Assembly (NCBI GenBank): GCA_947311845.1
Contig: CAMZMU010000080.1
Location: 22,019,233 to 22,083,232, forward strand
DNA from: Poa pratensis
Lineage: Eukaryota; Streptophyta; Magnoliopsida; Poales; Poaceae
Direction: 5' to 3'
DNA: 64,000 nt
The notes beneath the pieces are model-generated. The model was given only the letters and a program-made list of their open reading frames with translations. It was not told the DNA's origin and made no database searches. The translations under genes were made by a program, and so were the position numbers. Positions 32,006-44,200 of the stretch are shown piece after piece. The stretch's first letter is position 1. Every line of letters starts with the position of its first letter.

Positions 32006-32790
32006 CTCCAACGGGCCGACGCATCGAGTCCGCGCGCGTCCGTCCCTGTCTGCGCGAGCCAAAAACACGGCCAAACGGGGCGACGCAAACGGATCGCGGT
32101 CCGTTTTTCTATCCGCCGCGACGCATTTCTGGCCCAAATTTGGGCCACAGATGCGTCGGGCGCGGACGCGCGGCGGAGCTCAATTGTGTCCTCCTCTGGT
32201 CCGCACTTCGTCCTCTCCCTCTCCCAAAACCCCAGTCCACACTCCAACCCTAGCCATGGCCGGTGCAGCCGCCGCCTCCGACGCTAGACCTGCCGCCACC
32301 GGCACCGCCTCCGCCGCCAGCCCCGCCGCTGGACGTGCGCCCAAAGCTGCAAAGAAACAAAAGAAGGAACTCACCGAAAAGCAGAGGGCCGAAGAGACCC
32401 AGAAGCGGGGCGCCCGGAGGAGGAGGTTGAAGCAGGAGAAGCTCGACGCCGCCAAGAAGGCCGCCGCCGTGCAGGAGGACGAATCTGACCTCGTGTCCAG
32501 GACCACGACTGCTGCCCTCCTCCTGATTGGAATTACCCCGACGGCGGCCGCGGTCGGTGTCGCGACTGCGGTGGCCAGCTCCAACGCCTCGGCGGCCCGA
32601 CCGCCAAGGTCGAGATCTTCCGTGACGGCACCATCGCTACCGTACGGGTGGACTCGATGCGCCGACCCGTTGGGCGCACTGCCAGGAAAGGGGCGGACAG
32701 GGGCCGGACGCGCGTCCGTTTGCCGACCCAAATGGACAAAAACGCGGACCAAACGCGCGTCCGTTTGGGTCGCCCCGTTAGAGTCATCCT
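32006..32790 (+). mobile_element. GC-rich DNA transposon-like insert absent from copy B
   Basis: Copy B reads ACGT-TGAGGT-GAACCTACAC where copy A has 785 bp. The insert begins CTCCAACGGGCCGACGCA and ends GGGTCGCCCCGTTAGAG, an imperfect inverted repeat. Both ends carry GTCCGTTT..GGGTCG-type repeats. The left terminal bases seem lost and no TSD is clear. It carries the start of a gene (32256). Confidence 0.65.
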
Positions 32791-32792
32791 GA
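32256..32792 (+). pseudogene. Ala/Lys-rich ORF fragment carried by the insert
   Basis: Starts in a good context (GCCATGG) and runs 178 codons into the element's right end. It begins MAGAAAASDARPA and has a basic helix (KKQKKELTEKQRAEETQKRGARRRR), then LKQEKLDAAKKAAA and TTAALLLIGITP. This resembles, from memory, amino-termini of transposon-associated NAM/trihelix-like proteins of grasses. The last ~50 residues read through terminal repeats, so the real gene was cut. Function is not assignable. Confidence 0.4.
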
Positions 32793-33180
32793 ACCTACAC
32801 ATAAGAGAGGACGGGAGGACCCTTACCTACTTGTTGGTTGCCACCGATAACCTACCAAAGGCGGAGCTCGGGACCGCCACCCCCCCAACAGATATTGTAT
32901 GTTGCTTCCCCAGAAGGTTGTGGCAAGCTCCGAACCTAGAGTCTTAGGTTGCGAAAAAGAGGAGATGCTCATAGTACGCTTGCACCCGAGTTAAAGTGTT
33001 CCCCCTATTTAAAAAAATTGAAATATATATTTAAAAGTTTCAAAAAATCTGAAACAAATCACGCATGTTCTCGATGATGTATCCTATAAACATGTGAAAT
33101 GATAATTCAAAATACTTTGTATTCCGACCTACACAAAAATATGACAAATTTACAAATTTGATTATAGTTAACAATGCATA

Positions 33181-34221
33181 CACTAGTAGGAAAACGGCTA
33201 TAGGTGGAACCACTTTTTGTAGCGCACCAAAATAGCCATGCGCCACAGAAATATTTCTTTGGCGCATAAAAAAAATGCGCCACAGAAATTTTGAAATTCT
33301 GTGGCGCACGTAAACCACATGCGGCACAAAAATGTGTATTTCTGTGGCGCAAAATTTCTGTGGCGCATATTACAAAAGTTTCAAAAGGAAATTCAAAATT
33401 TTCAAAAAATCCAAAAAAATTCAAAAATCCAGAAAACTTCAAACAAAATTCAAAAAATGCAACAAATCCAAAAAAATTGAAAATTTAAGTAAAAATGTAA
33501 TTTTTTTAAATGACAAAAAAATAAAAAAATTCAAAAAAATAAAAATTTCGAGGAATTCTAAATTTTTAGAAATTTCAAAAAAAAAACTAATTTTTTTTTT
33601 CATTTTTTAAAAAATACATTTTTTCTTAAATTTTCAAATATTTTGGATTTGTCGATATTTTTTGGATTTTTTGATTTTTTTTGAAGTTTTTTTGGATTTT
33701 TTGAATTTTTTTGGATTTTTTGAAAATTTTGAATCTCCTTTTGAAACTTTTGAAGTTTTTGATTTTTTTCAAAATTTAAAAACACACATATATACACATA
33801 CCACACATAAACTATACACACATCTACACACATATATACACATACAAGGCTTAAGAGGGTTGATATGATACTTATATCAATAAAAACTTTATTAGCATAA
33901 GGATAGCTGAATTGAATAGAACTTAGAAGTTAAGCGTACTTGGGTTGGAGCAATCTGAGGGGAAGTCATCATTTGAGATATGTTTGCTGTGTTATTAGAT
34001 GTTCAAAATATTCAAATATTTAGGTTTTTCTAAATTATTTCATTTTTTCCTGATATTTTCTGAATCTTTTTGAATTTTTGAACATTTTTAATTTTTTTTT
34101 GAGAATTCTGTGGCGCATATCTTGTGGATGCGTCACAGAAATATGAGAATTCTGTGGCGCATGTATATGCGCCACAGAATTCCAAAAAGGTGAGCTACTA
34201 ATGACCTTTTCCCTACTAGTG
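33181..34221. mobile_element. Second non-autonomous CACTA derivative (1041 bp)
   Basis: Starts CACTAGTAGGAAAACGG and ends CCTTTTCCCTACTAGTG. It carries the same TTCTGTGGCGCA / TGCGCCACAGAA subterminal repeats as 25177-26584, so it belongs to the same subfamily. Flanking triplets are ATA and GTA, an imperfect TSD. Its centre is a long AT-rich inverted repeat. No genes. Confidence 0.8.
33372..33755. repeat. Long AT-rich inverted repeat inside the small CACTA
   Basis: AAAAGTTTCAAAAGGAAATTC..CAAAAAATCCAAAAAAATTC (33372 onward) is the inverse of GAATTTTTTTGGATTTTTTG..GAATCTCCTTTTGAAACTTTTG (to about 33755). Transcripts would form a long hairpin. Confidence 0.7.
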
Positions 34222-34489
34222 GTAGTTTCAAATCTCTAATTTTTGTCATTTTGGTGTAGACTATAATATAAAGATTGTTGCATTAAGATTTTGCACGCTT
34301 GTAGTATACATCATTGGGAACATGCAACATGCATGTTTTTTCTCAGATTTTTAATGAAATTTTTAAAAATAATTTTTATTTGTAAAAAATAGAGGGATCA
34401 TTGGAGCCCGAGAGTAAAAACCACTTTCCGAAGGAGTAGAGATTTCTTGCTCTGAAGCTCGAGAGATCCATCTAGTAAAAAAAGGTCAT

Positions 34490-34800
34490 ATTTATAAGTT
34501 TCAAAAAGATATGAAAAAACAATGCATGTTGTCAATGATAGATCACACAAAGGTGCAAAATCTCGATTTGAAATATTTTACATTCTGATGTACATAGAAA
34601 AATGTGTGAATGTAAATATATACACTTTCAAATATACAAGATTTGTCATATACGAGATTTGTCATTTTTGTGTAGATCATAATATAAAGTATTTCAAATC
34701 GAAATTTTGCATGTCTGTTGGATACATCATTGGTAAAATGCATGATTTTTTTAGATTTTTAAATTTATAAATACGATTTTTGAATTTGTTTAACCGGAGG
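34490..34800. mobile_element. Second MITE hairpin of the same kind
   Basis: The left arm (34521-34585: AATGCATGTTGTCAATGATAG..CGATTTGAAATATTTTACATT) is the inverse of the right arm (34675-34743: AATATAAAGTATTTCAAATCG..TACATCATTGGTAAAATGCAT). Related to the element at 33005-34400. Confidence 0.65.
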
Positions 34801-34993
34801 GATCATTGGAACTCGGGATGCAAAATTCCAATAGGTCCTAGAAGGATTTAAATTCGGGAGGGGCGTTTTGGAACTCGGGATGCAAACCCTAGCCATACTC
34901 CATCCCTCCTCCCCCCGCCTCCGCGCCGCCGATCCGATCCGATCTGAGGCAAGCATGCTAGGCAGACGACCAGGTGAAAGGATCCGCGGTGCC

Positions 34994-36047
34994 ATGGACG
35001 GCACCCGTGCCGGAATGTTGCTTTTGGCTGATCAGTCTAAATTCATCCGCGACTACGACATCATGGCCATTTCGGCCATGGTTGCTCAACTTTCTCATCT
35101 CCCGATTGCGGATATGTTGGCCACCATAAGAAAGGTTCGTTCAGTAGCTTCTCTTACCTGTCTAGCTTCTGTTCCTTTCGGATTTCAAGCTCTGGTTTAT
35201 CCGATTTGATCGACGCGTCGGTGGCGAGGCTAGTGGTTACTATTCGGGGTTCCCTAGTCCATAAGGGATGGTGGGTGAAGACGGAGGGAGCGCGGCCTTG
35301 GCAAGTCGGCGTGTATGCGGCAGCGGTAGCCGCCGCAGCATAGGGCTGCGTCGGCCGTGCGGCGAGGGAGAGTTGAGGCTGCACGGTGAGGGTAGCTGTG
35401 GGAGGGGATGGAGTGGTAGAGGCCGGTGACTGGAATTTCATCTGAACTGCAATCGGATCCAGCCTTAGTCCTTGTCTTACCTTTAGTTGTTGCACTCGTT
35501 TATTCCCTGAACTGCATCCCAAGAAACATTACTAACACACACCCTTGTAATATGTATTCAGAATATGGAACAATTCAAGAGGCATGATGCCCTTGCAGAA
35601 TTCATCAACAACTTCAAGTCCAAGGAAGAGGAAGTGGAGAGTGGTCTCGAGGATGAGGATGAAGAGGAGGGCAAGGAGAGCAATGTTGAAGATGATGGGG
35701 ACGGTGAAGATGAAGACGAGGAGGAAGGTGAAGATGAAGATGAGGGAGACGGTGAAGATGAAGACGAGGAGACACTCAAGGTAATAGAAGTTCAATTAAA
35801 CTCAATATGTTCAGAATACTAGATTTATTGTTGGCAGAATATATTATATCACATTTGATCTGCTTCATGGTTTGACTTATTTCTTCTGACTAAGCTTTAT
35901 AACATCAATTTTTTTTTTCTGTTGATGGATGATGACAATAAACCTGCTACTGATGGACAGCTTCAAGTCCCCAATGAAGGTGAACCAGAGTGCAAGAAGC
36001 CAAGATTGGCAGAAGGCTCTGGGTGCCCGGCTGACTCTGCCGTTTAG
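34994..36047 (+). CDS. Candidate three-exon gene for a 148-residue acidic protein, unknown function
   Basis: Exons 34994-35134, 35562-35780 and 35961-36047 join in phase 0 with GT..AG introns (AAG/GTTCG, TTCAG/AATATGG, CAAG/GTAAT, GACAG/CTTC). The start lies in GCCATGG; an upstream in-frame ATG at 34955 is an alternative. The first exon encodes LLLADQSKFIRDYDIMAISA and LSHLPIADMLATIRK. The second has EQFKRHDALAEFINNFKSKEEE followed by about 45 residues that are mostly Asp/Glu. The third ends with ECKKPRLAEGSG, a possible nuclear-localisation patch, and TAG. The upstream GCAAACCCTAGCC text and Pro-rich 5' region look like a plant 5' UTR. It lies between transposons in a relatively TE-free stretch. 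I do not recognise the family. A captured gene fragment cannot be excluded. Confidence 0.5.
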
Positions 36048-37690
36048 TTGGTAATGCTTTTTTTGGTGTGTAAACCCTTGTTCATTGTTGCCTGACCTTC
36101 TTTCTTACATGTCTAATTATCTTCTCCAAGCTAGTAATTTACAGTCCGATCTTGCATGCCAACAGTAACAGTGTGCACAATGTTACTAATTCTTTAGTTG
36201 CATAGATTCAGTTGAACGTTCACCTCTTAGTTGCATCAGTGATGCAAATCATATCCATGTAGCTTTCTTGTTATAGAATACTACAGGAGTACTTGTTATA
36301 GAATAGGTGAACTATGTCTAGTTAATTGAAACATCATTTGGCAACGCCTAGTATGCTAATAGTTTTTAGCACATACATGTAGCTTTCTTGCCAGAAGTTT
36401 GGCAAACTCTATTCTACGCGCAGGGCGAAATAAGTAAATTTTCACCCTGGGCGCAAGTGAACTTATTGTGTTGTAATTATACAACATAAATTTACTTCGT
36501 TATGCATGTCTCTAGCTGTGACTTTGCATGCATGTACTAAAAATTATATGATGTAAAAATTCCTCTCATGCATGCAGCCTACATTAAATTACCTCGTGTA
36601 ATTACGTCATTTTTTTTATTTGACAACTATTTTTTTATGCTTAGCTCCTATCCTTTTATGCTTTCCAATATTTGAGATATATCTGTCTATCCAATTGCAT
36701 TTTTTTTCCAGTTGTGTTTTGTGAACCTCATAATTTGGTTATACTTTGTAGGTGCGATAGTATTTTGTCCACTCAAACCTCATATGATTCGATTTTGCAT
36801 CCAAGTTTCTCCTTTCTACCTGGTGGTTTGGTCAAAATACATTTAGAAAACCTAGTTGATTTACTCTTGTGTTGCGAAACTGCAGTAAGAAAAACTACAC
36901 ATGGTAGAGCCGCTGTAGTCATGATGCGTACGGAGCTTGGATCTTCCAATTGTTATTGCCCGTGACCTGTATTAGGAAATTTGTGGAGCGTGATGCCCAT
37001 TCACTTCCTTAGGCCGAGGGAGACTTGACTACTCTGCACTGTGTGCCATAAAATTACAGTATATTTTCATAGGCTGTGGTTGTTGTTGTGCTTGGTTCTT
37101 TGTTCTCTTAACTATTTACTATGAATCAGTTTGTTCTGTCCTCACGCATGGAAATGGCAATTCCTTTAATCCAGAGTAGTTTAATACATACCAATGTATA
37201 GATCAATAGTGTTCTTAATCGATTCTTACACAACCTTTTTTCCTCGTTCTTACAGGGTCCAGTGTCGAAGCAACAAAAGGCTTTTAATTGGGGCGTAGTG
37301 ACAGTGACTTCGTTGTTGTTTCCCCTGTTATTCTAGTATATGGTTTGAAAAATGGACAGCTGTTATCTGTTGCCATATGTAAACAAGACCTATTAGAACT
37401 GCATTCTTAAGAATGTTTCATGTCATTCTAATCTCGTTGAGTATGGTACTTTTGTTTTATGTTGCATCTGAGACAAAGATGGTGGCCATTTAGAGTTCAG
37501 GGAACAAGCAAAATTCTGAGTTTGGGTCAACTCGTGATTGCAAGCACGCAGTGTTTGCTGTCTGGAAGTTATATGATCAAGAGTAGAGTTGTGCCATTGG
37601 TTTGTTTTTGTTCGCGTCATGGTTTCTTTTGGCGAATCCTGGCAAACATGACAGGTTATACCATTGTTAATTTGAAGGGTCTATTTTCTA
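36048..37690. other. Low-copy-looking sequence downstream of the candidate gene
   Basis: No long ORF or transposon end. It may hold the 3' UTR, or non-coding exons; TTCTTACAG/GG near 37255 resembles an acceptor. Confidence 0.4.
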
Positions 37691-37814
37691 CTCCCTCCGT
37701 TCCAAAATACTTGTCTTCCATTTGTCCAAATTTAGATATACTTATACACAAAAACATGTCTAGGTACATCCGAATTTGGACAAATAGAAGACAAGTATTT
37801 TAGAACGGAGGAAG
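37691..37814. mobile_element. Stowaway MITE, 124 bp
   Basis: Starts CTCCCTCCGTTCCAAAATAC and ends in the inverse TATTTTAGAACGGAGGAAG, with TA on both sides (37689-37690, 37815-37816). The body is nearly a perfect hairpin. Confidence 0.92.
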
Positions 37815-38234
37815 TAGTTTATATGGAAAAAGTAAACAGAGGAGAGGTGGATTTTTTTTGTGACACTGAAGGTGGATTTCACTGTCTACATGGATAGATA
37901 TGGTAGCATGGACTGATTCAGGACGAACGTGCGTCACGGGCGGACGCAGCGTCCCTGCAGCCCGGGCAAGCGATGAAAACAAGTCTGAGCTGGGGCAAAA
38001 CGTACAACTTGGTGGGCCTTAAGGCAATGGGCTTGGGCAGTTTTTGTTGGGCCGCAAGTGGAAAGGCGTAGGCGCAGCGAGTAAGGCAGAACGACGCGTT
38101 CTTCCATCGTTCTCTATTCCCCAATTCCCCATCCTTTCCGTTCCCCACCCATTCACGAACCCTTGCCGTCCGACGCCCGTCCAGCCGGCGGCCGCCGCGA
38201 TTTGACCAACCCTTCCGTCCGTTGGCAGCAGATC

Positions 38235-41200
38235 ATGGAGGAAGGCAATCCGGGAGGTGGAGCAGCTGCTGGAAATTCGTCGGGCGACGGCGGCGGCGAG
38301 CGTCCCAGGCAGCAGCCGCGGGCGGACGCAGCGCCGGTCGCATCTGGCGGCCGCGGCCGCAAGCGCCGGCGAGGCGACCTAGCGGCGTCCACTTCGGCAG
38401 GCCCGTCCGGCACGTCTACAACAAGCAGAAGGCAAACTGGTATTACTTCCTTACTTTGAAATTGCTCAATTTTAGATGAATTTAGGTTTTGACTTTGAAC
38501 CCAAAAAGTAGGATATTGGTAACGAATTACTCATCTCTACTGGTTGAATCTTGCAGTATTGACTAATTGTTAATTAAATTGTTCAAATTTCAGAAATTGA
38601 GAGGTTTTTGGTGGATACAAGAAGCTTACCACAACCACCACCACCGCAACCAAATGTTGCAAATGAGGAGGAAGAGATGGTGCATGAGTTCAATCCGGAT
38701 GAAATAGTGTGTGACCCGGCTCTTAGGAAACAAATCAATGAATATCATCCGGATGTGCAAGACCAAGTGAAAAGAGCATACCTTTTGAAGGGTCCAACTC
38801 AACCAATTGTGAACTTTCCCAAGAAGGCCGGAATTCGATCTAGGGGTTTTTCTAAAGCATGGTATGAGAAGTATGATTGGATAGAATATAGTGAGTCTCA
38901 TGATAAGGCTTATTGTTTCTATTGCTTCCTGTTTAAGCCACTTGGAGGTGTACACCGTTTTGGTAGTGAAGTCTTTACCAAAACTGGTTTTAGTGATTGG
39001 AAGCATGGTTACAAAGCTTTGCCCGAGCATATTGGTGGTGCAAATAGTGACCACAATAAGGCAAGGTTGCATTGTGATGATTTTGGTAATCAAAGACAAA
39101 GCGTGTCTAGTAACCTTGCTCGTGCATCCAAGGTATCAGAAGAACTATACAAGATTCGTTTGACTTCTTCCTTGCATTGTGCAAGATTTCTCATTTGTCA
39201 AGGATTGGCATTTCGTGGCCATAATGAATCTCTTGGTTCATTAAACAAAGGAAATTTCCGTGAGATGGTAGATTGGTATAAAGGAAAGGATGAAAAGGTG
39301 AAGGATGCTTATGAGCATGGAGGAAATTCCAAGATGATCTCTCACAAAATCCAAAAATATCTTTCCAAGTGTTGTGCACAAGAAGTCACCAAGGTGATTA
39401 TGGGAGAACTTGGTGATAAGAACTTCTCCGTTCTTATTGATGAATCACGTGATATATCCGTGAAAGAGCAAATGGCGGTGATATTGAGGTTAGTAGTGAT
39501 ATTCGTGAAAGATCTTTCCAAGTGTTGTTATGAAATCTACCTATTGTTCCATACTTCCATGCTTCTATGTAACCTCTTGTAATTCTTTTGTTGTAGGTAT
39601 GTGAATAATGAAGGCAAGATTGTGGAAAGATTTCTTTCTCTATATCATGTCCGTGAGACTACATCGGAGGCACTAAAGGATGCTCTCATTCGCGTTCTAG
39701 ATCGTTACAAGCTCTCTATTCATAGGCTACGAGGGCAAGGATATGATGGGGCTTCCAATATGAGAGGTGAATTCAATGGCTTGCAAAAAAAGAGCCTAGA
39801 TGAAAACCCTTATGCCTTCTATGTTCATTGCTTTGCTCATCGTTTGCAATTGGTAGTTGTCTCCGCTGCTAGTTCTTGTTCCTCCATTTTTAATTTCTTT
39901 GAGTCCATCTCCGGGATTGTGAACACTTCAAGTGCATCTTGCAAAAGAAGAGATGTGCTTAGGGAAGAACATCATCAACATCTTATGGACATGCTTGAGA
40001 GGGGTGAGATATCTAGTGGAAGAGGTTTGAATCAAGAAACAAGTCTCACTAGGCCCGGGGATACTAGATGGGGTTCACATTATACAACTTTGCTTCGTGT
40101 GCACCAAATGTGGTTGGGAACATTGTTTGTTCTCCGTGAGGTCAATGATGAGAGCCGTGGATTAACTCAAGCGGCGGGTTGGATAGAGAAAATGGAGGAC
40201 TACAAATTTGTTTTCATTTTAAAGCTAATGATAAAGTTGCTTGCCATCACGGATGAGCTTTCACATGTTGTGCAAACAAAAGATCTAAACATTGTACATG
40301 CAATGGAATTGGTTAGTGATGTGAAAGATAGGTTGGCCTCTATGAGAGAAAATGGTTGGGATGGCTTGTTTGATGAAGTCCAACACTTTTGCAATGAGAA
40401 GGGTATTCCGGTTCCAAATATGGATGATCAAATACCGGTTCGTGGTCGTTCAAGGCTTGATGGGTTTACCTACACTAACCTTCATTTCTACAAAGTTGAG
40501 ATCTTCTATGTTGCTGTTGACAAGATATGTGTTGAGATGGATCATCGCTTTTGTGAAGCATCTATGGATGTATTAGAAAGCTTCTCATGCCTTAGTCCGA
40601 AGAACTCTTTCTCAATGTTTGATGTGGACAAGATTGCTCTCCTATCTTCAATTTATCATGACGATTTCTCAAATGGTGACCGTGCAACCATAAGAGGCCA
40701 ACTTGAGAATTATATTCACCATGTGAGAGTCCATGCCTCCTTTTCTTCTTGCACAAATTTTGAGAGTTTGGCTACAAAGATGGTTGAAACGGGGAAGCAT
40801 TTGGTTTTCCCGTTGGTTTACAAGCTTATTGAGTCGGCCTTACTATTGCCGGTGTCAACCGCGATGACTGAGAGGGCTTTTTCGGCCATGAAGATCATCA
40901 AGTCGAAATTGCGCAACAAGCTCAAGAATGAATGGTTCAATGACTTGATGATATGTGATACGTCTCAAACGTATCTATAATTTCTGATGTTCCATGTTGA
41001 TATTATACCAATTGTTACATGTTTTATATATACTTCATAGCATTTTTATGCATTTTCTGGACTAACCTATTAACAAGATGCCACAGTGCCAGTTTCTGTT
41101 TATTATGTCTGTGTATTGCAGAAAAGGCCCGAAAACCAAAGTGCTCGGAAAAATCCAGAAAAATTACAGAAATTCTATTTCGCTAGAAGACCCACGGAGC

Positions 41201-44200
41201 CAGAAGGGCAAGTCCAGCGGAGGCCCACAGCCTCCACACCATGCCTCCACGCGGCCTGGATGGGGGCGGCGCCGGGGGGTGGTGTGGACGGCTCGTGCAC
41301 CCCTCGCGTTGCCCTTTGGCCTATATATTGCTCCTACCCCGAAAACCCTAAAAGAATCGACGATTTCTCCAGAAGAGTTCCGTAGCTCCGCCGCCACCAA
41401 AAAACCTAATTCGGGGGACAAAAGTCTCTGTTTCGGCACCTTGCCGGGACGGGGAATTGCCCCCAGAGCCATCTCCATCGACGCCACCGCCATCTTCATC
41501 ACCGTTGCTGCCTCCCATGATGAGGAGGGAGTAGTTCTTCATCGGGGCTGAGGGCTCTACCGGTAGCTATGTGGTTTATCTCTCTCTCCCATGGTGTGAT
41601 CTTTATGTGATCATGAGCTTTGTAATCTAGTTGAATCTATAGATGTTACTCTTTATTATCTTATATGCTACTTGAGTGGTTTTATTAATGTAAACTCCGG
41701 AGTCACCTTTGTCCCATGGTGCGAATTTGACAGTGTGCACACCGTGTGTGGCTCTTAGGCTAAAGATTACATGAATACTTATCATGAGTTATTATTTGTG
41801 TTGGATGTCTCTATGAAATTGTGGTGTTTGTCTAGTACTATTTAGGGCGCTCAAGTTGACAGTGTGGGGTTCCCTAGATGTGGAATGCGACTTTAAGGTG
41901 TGTTTTTATAGCCCTACACAGTGAATTGGTGTTTGTTATCCAACAGGAGAATAGTTCAGAGTAGCATAGTGAAGAGGAAATATCTATGTATTCAATTATA
42001 TTATTATTGTTGAGAGTGTCCACTAGTGAAAGTATGATCCCTAGGCCTTGTTTCTAAGCATTGAAACACCGTTTACAACCAGTTCTGCTACATGTTTGCT
42101 TGCTGCCATTTTTATTTCAGATTGCAATTACCACTTATAATCATCCATATTACTTGTATTTCACTATCTCTTCGCCGAACTAGTGCACCTATACACCTGA
42201 CAAGTGTATTGGGTGTGTTGGGGACACAAGAGACTTCTTGTATCTTAATTGCAGGGTTGCTTTAGAGGGATATCTTTTACCTCTACCTCTCTGAGTTCGA
42301 TAAACCTTGGGTGATTCACTTAAGGGAAACTTGCTTCTGTTCTACAAACCTCTGCACTTGGAGGCCCAACACTGTCTACAAGAATAGAAGCGTGCGTAGA
42401 CATCAAGCTCTTTTCTGGCGCCGTTGCCGGGGAGGTAAGGTAAAAGGTACTCACATCCTCCGTCTACTAAGCTATTTTCTAGCACTGTTGCCGGTGTGTG
42501 AGTGCTTGAAGGTATTTCCTTTAGATTCTGCAATTATATCTTTTTGTTTCTTGTTTTTATTTCACTAGTTAGGCTTAATGGAAAACAACAAAAAAAATTA
42601 GGGATCTTTATGAACTTTATATTGAATTAGGACATGATGCTTTTGAAGAGAAAATTAAAAACCTATGGAAATTTGTTTGCATAATAGTGGTAACAATGTT
42701 ATTAGCATGAATTCTTTTAACACCATTATTGCTAATGCTATGGAAAAATCTAAGCTTGGGGAAGCCGGTTTTGATAAAAATGATATTTTTAGTTCCCCAG
42801 CTTTGGAGGAGAAAATTTGCCTTGATAATACTTTGTCTCCCATATGTGATAATTCTAATGATGCTTGTGATATTCTAAATCCACCTATGATAACCCCCAA
42901 GAGCAGGGGATCACTGTAGCACCTCTCAATGTGGAATTGGGGTATCGATCCGCAGGAGCAAGAAGGAAAAGTTTTCTATTCCCTACAACTAAAGTGTCAC
43001 AAGTTTTAGTTGATTATGCACTAAACAAGTTTAAAGAACAAGATGGTTGATTTAATGGATGGAAGTTTAATGTAACAAAACAAGAATGTAAAAGTGTCCC
43101 AATCCTCTTCAATGCAAGAGGACAAGACAAAGGTTTTCTTTTATAAGAACAATGGACATGGGTTCATGGGTTCACTCAATCCTCTCTCCATCTATGGTGA
43201 TTACCATGTTATATATAAAAAGTACACACAATTATCATGCTTTAATGGTAAACTTCTATGACGGCTACAAGTCATAAAACACATAGTTGAAAGAAAATAA
43301 TCATTTGTGTTGCTTCCAAAAACTGATGCTTGTAAATTTCTAGGTCATTTGGACGTCGTTTGGGTCCCTGAAACATTAAAATATGGAAAATAGGGTTTTC
43401 TGCCCGCGCAGGGTTAATTCCATAAAAATAGGAAAATCATGAAATATTCCAAAAATCATTATAAAACATTGATATAACCCTTATATGATGCAAATATGAT
43501 TGGAATATAATTAATATAGTGCAAAGTTCATGTATGCATTTTACATGCATCAACATCCCCAAGCTTAACCAATACTCGTCCTCGAGTATGAAGGTGATAA
43601 AACTAACATGGACTTTGCAATTTAATACTAACAATGGATATCAAAGATGATTACTATTGCTACATAGAGTCAAATGATTCATTCTTAAAAGGAGTAGCAA
43701 TACGCAAGATAGTTTATGAAGTGATATCAAGTATTCAATGCAAGGATGTTCAATGATAATTCACAAAGTGTAACATAAAAGAAAGTACTATGGACCACAT
43801 GTATGCATAATGAGAAGAAAGAACATCCTATAATGGCCATAGAGTATTGATGAAAATCTGAATATAAAAGGTGGACACTTTGGAAAGATATATATATGAG
43901 TAGAGGTAAAGCATAAATAAGTTTCATCTAACTTCTGAACTTCTCTGCTTAAGTTAATGATTGTAATGTAGTAATCCTTGGTGTCAAGCTCTCATTCCCC
44001 TATCATAGCATCTTGAATGATTAAGTTTAAAGTGAAAACAAATATGAGTAGTGTGCTTGACAAAGTACAGGTTGAAAGTCTCATGCCCCTTGAATCCAAG
44101 TACCTACTCCATGTGTTACTCAACTTGGGAAACAAAGCAAGTTCAAGTTAAATATCATTGTAAGTAATAATAGTATCATTAAGAGCGTCAACTGGGGTAC

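Larger units (their letters stand above)
31374..33088. repeat. Duplicated segment, copy A
   Basis: Begins CTTTCTTTGCAACAGCAACTTTCC and matches 63090-64000 through the window end, with few substitutions and small indels. Copy A has an extra 785-bp insert (32006-32790). Frames in it (for example 31524-31772) are identical in both copies but have no domain, so they are not called as genes. Confidence 0.9.
33005..34400. mobile_element. MITE-like hairpin split by a small CACTA element
   Basis: The left arm (33062-33140: GCATGTTCTCGATGATGTATCC..CCTACACAAAAATATGACAAA) is the inverse of the right arm (34240-34335: TTTGTCATTTTGGTGTAG..GTATACATCATTGGGAACATGC). The outer right part reads GAGGGATCATTGGAGCCCGAGAG. 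Copy B contains the start of the same element at 63917. A Mutator-type MITE is likely but not proven. Confidence 0.6.

Noticed and set aside
33040..33868. Lys/Phe/Asn-rich ORFs on both strands
   Set aside because: Mirror-image products of the AT-rich inverted repeat in the small CACTA element.
35154..35795. Minus-strand ORFs, including a Ser-rich one at 35558-35779
   Set aside because: Antisense of the Asp/Glu repeat exon and of an intron of the + strand candidate gene.
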